Assembly (NCBI GenBank): GCA_035576005.1
Contig: DATLXH010000052.1
Span: 1-14,199 of the forward strand
Length of the DNA stretch: 14,199 bases
Direction: 5' to 3'
Source of the DNA: DATLXH01 sp035576005
GTDB taxonomy: Bacteria; Acidobacteriota; Thermoanaerobaculia; Gp7-AA8
Part shown: one piece after another, positions 1 to 5,401 of the stretch
How positions within the stretch are numbered: position 1 is the first letter of the stretch
Layout: each line of letters opens with the position of its first letter
The notes under the pieces: model-generated
The model's input: only the letters and a program-made list of their open reading frames with translations
Database searches by the model: none
Told to the model about the DNA's origin: nothing
Made by a program: the position numbers and the translations under genes

Positions 1-173
1 AAGCGACCGGGAGAGGGGCCGCGAGAGATACGATGACCTCGCCCTTTCCGACGGACTGGCGAGACTTTCACGCCCCTCTCCCTGCTTCGCTTCGCTCGCT
101 TCCCTCTCCCCGCCGGGGAGAGGGATACGCCGCTTCGCGGCTCAACCACGTCAGTCAGTGAACCGGTGTCAGT
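1..173 (+). repeat. Intergenic palindromic repeat, copy A (cut by window edge)
   Basis: Non-coding, low-complexity repeat. Bases 2-101 match the reverse complement of 9953-10052 without gaps, with about five mismatches counted by hand. Bases 102-124 form a near-perfect palindrome with 11-base arms (CCCTCTCCCCG) that is identical in copies B and C. From about 81 to 171 it also follows copy B closely (CCTGCTTCGCTTCGCTCGC module, then GCTTCGCGGCTCA, then CCGGTGTCA). The right end is placed at the GTGTCA motif (166-171), matching the end of copy B. The left end lies outside the window. No ORF with a plausible protein crosses it. Confidence 0.8.
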
Positions 174-224
174 AGAAGCGTCAGAACAGCGTGGGACGCC
201 TGCGCTCACGAGGAGTTCATCAGA

Positions 225-240
225 AGCCTGGGCGCAGGCT
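225..240 (-). terminator. Hairpin at the stop codon of the sulfatase-like gene
   Basis: AGCCTG (225-230) and CAGGCT (235-240) pair perfectly around a four-base loop. On the minus strand the hairpin begins inside the TAG stop (241-239) of the sulfatase-like gene, so it sits where a transcription terminator or 3'-end stabiliser would be. No clear T-run follows on the minus strand, so intrinsic termination is only possible, not shown. On the minus strand the sequence running into the hairpin's right arm also matches a motif downstream of aspS. Confidence 0.4.
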
Positions 241-2290
241 AATTGACGTTCGCGAACATGCGCTCGTTTTCGATCAGCCTGCGGGTCATTTCGTTCGCGT
301 GAGTGCGAGCCGTGCTGATTCGCGAGATCCGATCCGGCTCGCGAAGAACCACGCTCACCTGAGCTCGTTTGAACAGTGCCATCGGATAGCCGGGGTCTGA
401 CGGCTTCACGCGATCGAGTGCCACCGCGGCATCCTGGAATCGTTTCGAGCTCAGATAGAGGACGCCGAGCTCGAGATCGTTTCGAAAGCCAGGGCCCTGT
501 AGCGTTCGTGCTTTCTCGAACGCGGTCACAGCGAGTGCCGTGTTTCCAGCTCTCATGGCAAGCTCACCGGTATGAATGAGCTCAGATGGCGCAGGACTCT
601 TCATCGATTCGGCTTTGACTCGCAGCTGCAGCGCTTCTTCGATTCGCCCCTCTCGTTCCCTCACCACCGCCAGTGCCTCGATGGCGGGCAGGCGGTTCGG
701 CGTCCTGGCGAGGACTCTTTCCAGCAGAGGTCCGGCGCGCTGCCACTCCCTGCCGCGTGAATGATGGAGAGCGAGATATAGAGGGACGTCGACCGAATCA
801 GGAGCGATCGACTCCGCTCTCGTGAACGCGAGGAGCGCTTCCTTCTCATGTCCGAGGCGAGAGTGTGCGGCTGCCAGTCGGAGAGCAATTGCGAGATTGT
901 AGGGATCTTTTTCCAGAACCTCGTTCAGGAGCGGAATGGCGCGCCGGAACTCCTCACGCACGACGAGAATCGATGCCCGGTCCAGCTCATGGAAGAGATG
1001 AACCATGTCGCGGGGACGGGGGGCGTCTGCTCGAACGACTGGTTGCGTATCAGAGCTCACGTAGCCCAGGCTCGCCAGCTGTCGTCGATCCTCGTCGCTC
1101 ACACTGCCGGTATCCGTTGAGGCATCGAGCGAGGGAATGGGATAGTCGCGTAGAGCCTGGCGCAGAGGTCGCGACAGATCCGCGGTGGCGGACAGGTCGC
1201 GATTCTCGGCGGGATCGGCGACTACGTCATAGACCTCGAGTCTGCCAGCCTGAATCACCTTCTGACTTCCGGCGACCGCCATGATCTGTGGTTGCCAGCC
1301 GTACTCGAGAAATGGCTCCATCGCCTCGGCGAGCACTACCTCTTCGCCCGCGCGCAACAGACTGTTCTCCGTTTGAATCCCTGCCCAGTCGAGGATTGTG
1401 TGAAAGATTCGTCGAATGCTCACCGGTGAGTCAGACGTGCCATTCTCGACACGCGGACCTGAGACCAGCAGCGGTACGCGCATCACTCCCTGATACAGAA
1501 GCTTGCCGTGTTCCGCCTCGCCATGTTCGCCAAGAGACTCTCCGTGGTCCCCGGCAATGATGATTGCCGTGGGACGCCCGCGCTGATTTTCAAATGCGGC
1601 CACCAGTCTTCCGAGTTGATCATCCATCGCGGCAATCTCGCCCAGGTATGGGTTGCCGGGGTAGCGGCTGCGAAACGGTTCTGGCGGCTCGTACGGTTCA
1701 TGCGGGTCGAAGAGGTGGACCCAGAGGAAGACGGGCTGAGGGGCCTTCACGTGAAGCCATGAAAGCGCCCGGTCCGTGGTCGCCCGAGAGCTCCGCTCGG
1801 CGCGACCATTCTCGCTCTCGTCGTCATACTGTTCGAATCCTCGGGCGAGGCCGAAACGACGGGCCAGCGGGAAAGCAGAGACGAAGGCGGCGGTGCGGTA
1901 GCCAGCATCGCGGAGACGCTCCGCCACGACGGGATGATGGGCAGCCAGGAAGCGGGAGTTCTCGTGAACGCCGTGTGCGGCCGGGTAGAGACCGGTCATC
2001 ATCGAACTGTGAGACGGGAGGGTCTGCGGAACCGTCGCGTATGCCTGCCGGAAGTTCCGAGCTTTCTTCGCGAGGGTGTTGAAGGCAGGAGTGGCGATCC
2101 CTTTTGCGTCGGGTCCGATGGAGTCGGCTCGCGTTGTGTCGAGGGTGATCAGGAGGATCGACGGCTGGAGGATAGCTTCCGGAGGTGGTGACGAGGGTTG
2201 CTCCTGCGCGCAGCCGATGACTGCGAGCAGGGTCAGCACGACCATCCGGAAACGCTGTAGCCCTCCTGATCTGTTCGGTTCGCTCGTCAT
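239..2290 (-). CDS. Sulfatase-fold lipoprotein with C-terminal TPR repeats
   Basis: 683-residue protein of the alkaline-phosphatase/sulfatase superfamily, likely anchored by lipid outside the cytoplasm. Residues 1-27 form a lipoprotein signal (RFR, hydrophobic stretch, lipobox AVIGC with Cys27). The sulfatase domain spans about 42-360: metal-binding DTTRAD (51-56), the active-site loop TLPSH (90-94) followed by MMTG, and GDHGESLGEHGE (247-258). The loop fits the CxPSRxxxxTG pattern, but Thr90 replaces the Cys/Ser that becomes formylglycine, and His94 replaces Arg. Residues about 430-645 are helical TPR-like repeats (for example EEFRRAIPLLNEVLEKDPYN). Hydrolysis or transfer of a sulfate or phosphate ester is the family expectation; the substrate is unknown, and the Thr suggests a phospho-transfer or phosphodiesterase type rather than a true sulfatase. 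The start is ATG at 2290; no strong Shine-Dalgarno precedes it, and Met16 is a less likely alternative. It diverges from spmA. Confidence 0.9.
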   Translation of the reverse strand: MTSEPNRSGGLQRFRMVVLTLLAVIGCAQEQPSSPPPEAILQPSILLITLDTTRADSIGPDAKGIATPAFNTLAKKARNFRQAYATVPQTLPSHSSMMTGLYPAAHGVHENSRFLAAHHPVVAERLRDAGYRTAAFVSAFPLARRFGLARGFEQYDDESENGRAERSSRATTDRALSWLHVKAPQPVFLWVHLFDPHEPYEPPEPFRSRYPGNPYLGEIAAMDDQLGRLVAAFENQRGRPTAIIIAGDHGESLGEHGEAEHGKLLYQGVMRVPLLVSGPRVENGTSDSPVSIRRIFHTILDWAGIQTENSLLRAGEEVVLAEAMEPFLEYGWQPQIMAVAGSQKVIQAGRLEVYDVVADPAENRDLSATADLSRPLRQALRDYPIPSLDASTDTGSVSDEDRRQLASLGYVSSDTQPVVRADAPRPRDMVHLFHELDRASILVVREEFRRAIPLLNEVLEKDPYNLAIALRLAAAHSRLGHEKEALLAFTRAESIAPDSVDVPLYLALHHSRGREWQRAGPLLERVLARTPNRLPAIEALAVVREREGRIEEALQLRVKAESMKSPAPSELIHTGELAMRAGNTALAVTAFEKARTLQGPGFRNDLELGVLYLSSKRFQDAAVALDRVKPSDPGYPMALFKRAQVSVVLREPDRISRISTARTHANEMTRRLIENERMFANVN

Positions 2291-2420
2291 GTCTATAGTT
2301 TCTGGCGCCGATGAATCTTCTTCGCACTAAAGGGAGAATGTCTGATAGTGGCAAGGCTGGAAGATTTTTTACCATGAAAGAGACGATTCGTCCCGGCTTA
2401 GTGTCGCGGCGCTGGAGAGG

Positions 2421-2462
2421 GACCCTCACGCGGTGCCACCCTCGCCCGCCGGGAGAGGGGAG
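2421..2462 (+). repeat. Degenerate fragment of the intergenic repeat family
   Basis: The stretch CACGCGGTGCCACCCTCGCC, followed by CGCCGGGAGAGGGG, resembles the module at 10053-10085 of copy C (GACGCGACCACCCTCTCCCC, then GCCGGGGAGAGGG) with several substitutions and a small gap. It lies in the divergent spacer between the sulfatase-like gene and spmA, just upstream of the spmA ribosome-binding site. The likeness is by eye and partly driven by low complexity, so confidence is modest. Confidence 0.4.
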
Positions 2463-2481
2463 CGGGGCCGCATGTCTCAGA

Positions 2482-2487
2482 GAGGAC
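2482..2487 (+). promoter_or_regulatory. Shine-Dalgarno site deciding the GTG start of spmA
   Basis: GAGGA (2482-2486) lies nine bases before the GTG at 2496. This spacing supports the GTG start, since no ATG lies nearby in frame. Confidence 0.65.
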
Positions 2488-2495
2488 GGTGATCT

Positions 2496-3146
2496 GTGCT
2501 GAATTACATCTGGTTTGCTCTCATGGCGATCGCGTTGATTTTCGCCGCGGTCAATGGAACGGCGGCAGACGTCTCGAAGGCGGCGATTGATTCCGCAAAG
2601 ACGGCCGTGGAGATTTCAATAGGACTCGTCGGAGTGATGACGCTCTGGCTCGGGATCATGCGGATCGCCGAGGCTGCGGGTCTGGTGAATCTCGTGGGTA
2701 GGCTGTTGAGTCCGGTCCGGCGAGTCCTTTTCTCGGAGGTTCCCAAAGACCACCCGGCGGTCGGCGCAATGACGCTCAATATCGCGGCGAACATGCTGGG
2801 ACTGAACAACGCAGCGACGCCGTTCGGGATCAAGGCCATGGAGGAGCTCCAGACGCTCAACCCTGATCCCGAGACCGCGTCCAACGCGCAGGTCATGCTC
2901 ATGGTTGTGAACACGACCGGTGTGCAGCTCGTGCCGGCGACCGTCATCGGAATTCTTTCAGCAGCAGGCGCCGTCCAGCCTACCGCGATCATCAGCACGA
3001 CGCTGGTCGCAACGTTCATCGGAACGGTGGTGGCAGTGGTGAGCGCCCTCATCCTGCAGCGATTTTTCCCGGCACCGGTTCTGGCGCTCGATTCAGGCGG
3101 CGTTTCAGGCGATGCCGACAGCGGAACGACCGGAAGTAATCGATGA
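2496..3146 (+). CDS. spmA: Spore maturation protein A-like membrane protein (nucleoside-recognition/Gate domain)
   Basis: 216-residue integral membrane protein matching the SpmA half of the SpmA/SpmB pair. It has several hydrophobic segments (about 3-20, 40-58, 130-150 and 162-190) and the family core: LGIMRIAEAAGLV (53-65), a loop leading to HPAVGAMTLNIAANMLGLNN (86-105), then ATPFGIKAMEEL. In Bacillus and Clostridium, SpmA and SpmB are needed for dehydration of the spore core. Outside spore-formers their job is unclear; the shared Gate/nucleoside-recognition domain suggests transport or gating of a small solute, but this is inference. The start is GTG with a good Shine-Dalgarno. The stop overlaps the spmB start as ATGA (3143-3146), so the two are very probably one operon. 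The short C-terminal tail (about 195-216) is polar and probably disordered. Confidence 0.88.
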   Translation: MLNYIWFALMAIALIFAAVNGTAADVSKAAIDSAKTAVEISIGLVGVMTLWLGIMRIAEAAGLVNLVGRLLSPVRRVLFSEVPKDHPAVGAMTLNIAANMLGLNNAATPFGIKAMEELQTLNPDPETASNAQVMLMVVNTTGVQLVPATVIGILSAAGAVQPTAIISTTLVATFIGTVVAVVSALILQRFFPAPVLALDSGGVSGDADSGTTGSNR

Positions 3147-3676
3147 TCCGCGCTCTTCTCGATCAGGTCTCGCTCTGGGCCATTCCAGTGCTGCTCGTAG
3201 GGATACCGCTGGCAGGTCTCATACGTGGCGTGAAGGTGTACGACGTGTTTATCGAAGGTGCGAAGGAGGGTTTTGGCGTTGGTGTACGGATCATCCCGTT
3301 CCTCGTGGGGATTCTCGTCGCGATCGGTATGTTCCGGGCGTCGGGTGCGATGGATATGGTTACGGCAAGCCTGCGTCCTCTTCTGAGTGCCGTCGGCTTT
3401 CCGCCTGAGCTCTTCCCCCTTGCCGTCATGCGAACGCTATCGGGCAGTGGATCGCTCGGCATGACCACCGACCTGATCAAGACGCATGGACCTGATTCGC
3501 TCCTCGCACGCATTGCGGCGACGATGTACGGCAGTTCCGAGACGACGTTCTACGTACTGGCTGTGTACTTTGGAGCCGTAGGAATTAAGAAAACCCGGCA
3601 CGCCATCCCGGCCGCATTGATCGGCGATGTCGTGGCAGCGGTTGCGGCAGTGGGGATCTGCGTCTGGATGTTCTGA
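3143..3676 (+). CDS. spmB: Spore maturation protein B-like membrane protein (nucleoside-recognition/Gate domain)
   Basis: 177-residue integral membrane protein, the usual size for SpmB. The conserved features are visible: an N-terminal membrane helix (about 10-30), YDVFIEGAKEGF (33-44), VRIIPFLVGILVAIGMFR (48-65), the loop RTLSGSGSLGMTTDLIKTHG, then the MYGSSETTFYVLAVYFGAV stretch, and a C-terminal helix. The ATG overlaps the spmA stop by four bases and is preceded by GGAAG, supporting coupled translation. It presumably forms a complex with SpmA in the inner membrane. It is the last gene of this operon; a spacer with palindromes follows and the next gene converges on it. Confidence 0.9.
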   Translation: MIRALLDQVSLWAIPVLLVGIPLAGLIRGVKVYDVFIEGAKEGFGVGVRIIPFLVGILVAIGMFRASGAMDMVTASLRPLLSAVGFPPELFPLAVMRTLSGSGSLGMTTDLIKTHGPDSLLARIAATMYGSSETTFYVLAVYFGAVGIKKTRHAIPAALIGDVVAAVAAVGICVWMF

Positions 3677-3731
3677 GAGAACCACGACACGATCTGGTAG
3701 CACAGCCCACGAAATGTCTGACTCGAGCGGG

Positions 3732-3753
3732 TTAACAGCGGGAACGCTGTTGA
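3732..3753. terminator. Hairpin downstream of spmB
   Basis: AACAGCG (3734-3740) and CGCTGTT (3745-3751) pair perfectly around a GGAA loop, about 55 bases after the spmB stop. There is no T-run, so it is not a classic intrinsic terminator. The motif AACAGCGGGNACGCTG recurs at 3878-3894 and, inverted and less exact, at 3935-3951, which makes a repeat origin at least as likely as a pure terminator role. Confidence 0.4.
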
Positions 3754-3758
3754 AGAGT

Positions 3759-3866
3759 GATGACACGCCTCTCCCTGCTTCGCTCCGCTCGCTTCCCTCT
3801 CCCCGCCGGGGAGAGGGATTACGCCGCTTCGCGGCTCAACGACGTCAGACAGTGACCGGTGTCATC
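3759..3866 (+). repeat. Intergenic palindromic repeat, copy B (complete, with terminal inverted repeats)
   Basis: 108-base element bounded by perfect 8-base inverted ends, GATGACAC (3759-3766) and GTGTCATC (3859-3866). Inside are the CCTGCTTCGC..CGCTCGCTT module, the 23-base palindrome with arms CCCTCTCCCCG (3795-3817), and TTACGCCGCTTCGCGGCTCA. These parts match copy A (about 71-171) and, in part, the inverted copy C. It has no coding capacity, so it would be a non-autonomous element of MITE or REP type. No clear target-site duplication is visible at its edges. Confidence 0.75.
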
Positions 3867-3870
3867 GGAA

Positions 3871-3958
3871 GCCATTTGACAGCGGGTACGCTGCACCCAA
3901 GCTCGGGACGACACATCGTTTCTTTCTCTCAGGCGCAGCGCACCCGCTGTTAAATGGC
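3871..3958. terminator. Long inverted repeat between convergent genes, possible two-way terminator
   Basis: The arm at 3871-3894 (GCCATTTGACAGCG...) is the reverse complement of 3935-3958 (...CGCTGTTAAATGGC) apart from two mismatches over 24 bases, with a 40-base loop. It lies 47 bases beyond the permease stop and downstream of spmB, so in RNA from either strand it could fold and end or protect the transcript. It lacks a typical T-run. It may also be a separate repetitive palindrome. Confidence 0.5.
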
Positions 3959-4005
3959 GCGGGATGACAGCCGCGTCGCCGGTTAGTGTCCGGAGATTCT
4001 CGTTG

Positions 4006-5376
4006 CTAAGCCACAGGCCCCGTGCTGCTCGGTTCGTCTGCCGAGGGGATCGGGCCGGATGGTCGTGATGCCAGCCATACGAGTGCCCCGACGGTCAGGG
4101 CGATTGCGGCCGCGATCAGATGTCTCTGCTTCAAAGTCGCGAAAAGGACAATCGAGATGAGCGTTCCGAGCACCGGGACGAGCAGACCACCCGGCACCTG
4201 GAAACCCTCAGAGAGTTTGCGCAATCGCGGGACGGCTGCGCAGGTGAAGAGATACGTAGTCATTCTCGCAACGGCTGACAGCGCAGCGAGCTTCGCGAAG
4301 GAGCCTGCGAGAGCGAGGGGAATAGCGATCACCAGGAAGACCAGGATGGCAACATACGGTGTCTTGAAGCGGTCATGTACCTTGCTCAGCACCGCGAGCC
4401 GCGGACGCCCCAGGGAAAGGGCGTACAACATCCGTGAGCCCTCCAGCATGGTGCCGGAGTTTGTACCGAGCATCGAGATCACCGCGCCGACTGTGATGAT
4501 CGTGGCGCCCGCGGTTCCCATGAGTACCGCTGCGGCATCCGCGATCGGAGTTGAAGTCGACGAAAGGTCGGGAAGGGCGGACATCGCCGCGAGTTGCGCC
4601 AGTGAGTACGCGACTGCGATGGCCACAATCCCCGTCAGCAGGGCGAACGGAACGTCCCGTTTCGGATTCTTGAACTCTCCAGCGGGCACGCCGAGGTTCT
4701 CGAAGCCTGCGTACGCGAAAAGGAGAAGAAGCGCAGCTTCACTCCAGTCGGTTCCGGGTCCGGGGAGCTGCATCGAAGCGGGGAAAGGATTGGTGCGGAA
4801 TGCCACGAGCGCCACGATGATGAACGCGATCAGAGGAAGCATCTTTCCCCACGTGAAGAGGAAGATCGACGCGGCGCCGTAGCGGATACCGCACAGGTGA
4901 ATTGCAGCGATAATCAGGAGGCTGCCGACGATGATGATGGTTCGTCCCGATCCTGATCCGACCTCGGGGAACAAGCGGGCGAGTGCCACTACAAATCCGT
5001 TTGAGAGCGCGGCAAGGGATGTTATCCGCGCCAGAGAGTTCATCCATCCTGTCTCGAATCCGATGAAGTCCCCGAAAGCTGTCCTCGCGTAAAGGTAAGC
5101 ACCTCCCGGTTCACTGAAATGGCTCGATGCTTCAGCGAAACAGAGAACGAGGATGAAGACGGGAATCGAGAACAGGAGCGGGGCCCACAAAGAAAAAGGA
5201 CCGAGCAACTTGAAGGATTCGGAGGGCAGGAGGAACACGCCGCTCCCGACTACCCCGTTGATACACATCATCACGAGGCCCCAGAAACCGATCGCGCGTA
5301 CGAGCTTTCCCGTCGATGCGGGACTTCCGGAGGGCTGGGTGGAATCGCTCAGAGTCGTCACCTCATTTTCAGTCAA
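4006..5376 (-). CDS. APC-superfamily amino-acid permease
   Basis: 456-residue polytopic membrane protein with about twelve hydrophobic segments, the usual size and plan of amino acid/polyamine/organocation transporters. Family marks: the TM1 glycine motif NGVVGSGVFLLP (about 40-51), FAEASSHFSEPGGAYLYART, FAYAGFENLGVPAGEFKNPKRDVP in the TM6 region, and the Gly/Ser-rich MLGTNSGTMLEGSRMLYALS. It probably imports an amino acid by proton or sodium symport; the substrate cannot be read from the sequence. It lies 25 bases after the D-aminoacylase-like gene on the same strand, so uptake of amino acids released by that enzyme is a reasonable inference. The start is uncertain: TTG at 5376 directly follows an in-frame stop, and GTG at 5361 is an alternative; neither has a good Shine-Dalgarno. 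Confidence 0.88.
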   Translation of the reverse strand: MTENEVTTLSDSTQPSGSPASTGKLVRAIGFWGLVMMCINGVVGSGVFLLPSESFKLLGPFSLWAPLLFSIPVFILVLCFAEASSHFSEPGGAYLYARTAFGDFIGFETGWMNSLARITSLAALSNGFVVALARLFPEVGSGSGRTIIIVGSLLIIAAIHLCGIRYGAASIFLFTWGKMLPLIAFIIVALVAFRTNPFPASMQLPGPGTDWSEAALLLLFAYAGFENLGVPAGEFKNPKRDVPFALLTGIVAIAVAYSLAQLAAMSALPDLSSTSTPIADAAAVLMGTAGATIITVGAVISMLGTNSGTMLEGSRMLYALSLGRPRLAVLSKVHDRFKTPYVAILVFLVIAIPLALAGSFAKLAALSAVARMTTYLFTCAAVPRLRKLSEGFQVPGGLLVPVLGTLISIVLFATLKQRHLIAAAIALTVGALVWLASRPSGPIPSADEPSSTGPVA

Positions 5377-5401
5377 TCAATGTGCGCTGTTTGTGACGGT
5401 T

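Larger units (their letters stand above)
3677..4005. other. Convergent non-coding spacer between spmB and the permease gene
   Basis: 329 bases without a credible gene, between the 3' ends of spmB (plus) and the amino-acid permease (minus). In order it holds a small hairpin (3734-3751), a complete repeat copy B (3759-3866), and an inverted repeat with 24-base arms (3871-3894 / 3935-3958). The short ORFs across it are low-complexity readings of the repeats. No promoter is expected here, since no gene starts on either side. Confidence 0.75.

Noticed and set aside
1564..2082. Plus-strand Arg/Gly/Ser-rich ORF of 172 codons
   Set aside because: Antisense shadow of the sulfatase domain, with composition typical of frame shadows in GC-rich DNA.
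1824..2429. Minus-strand ORF of 201 codons overlapping the sulfatase-like gene start
   Set aside because: Arg-rich reading of the sulfatase gene in another frame. It has no domain and extends into a spacer with repeat-like sequence.
2311..2502. Small plus-strand ORF of 63 codons upstream of spmA, considered as a leader peptide
   Set aside because: Its second half runs through the degenerate repeat fragment and reads as its usual Arg/Pro translation. There is no ribosome-binding site or family likeness.
4022..4882. Plus-strand ORF of 286 codons antisense to the permease
   Set aside because: The permease frame carries clear APC motifs and membrane helices; the antisense product is Ser/Ala/Arg-rich with no fold signature.
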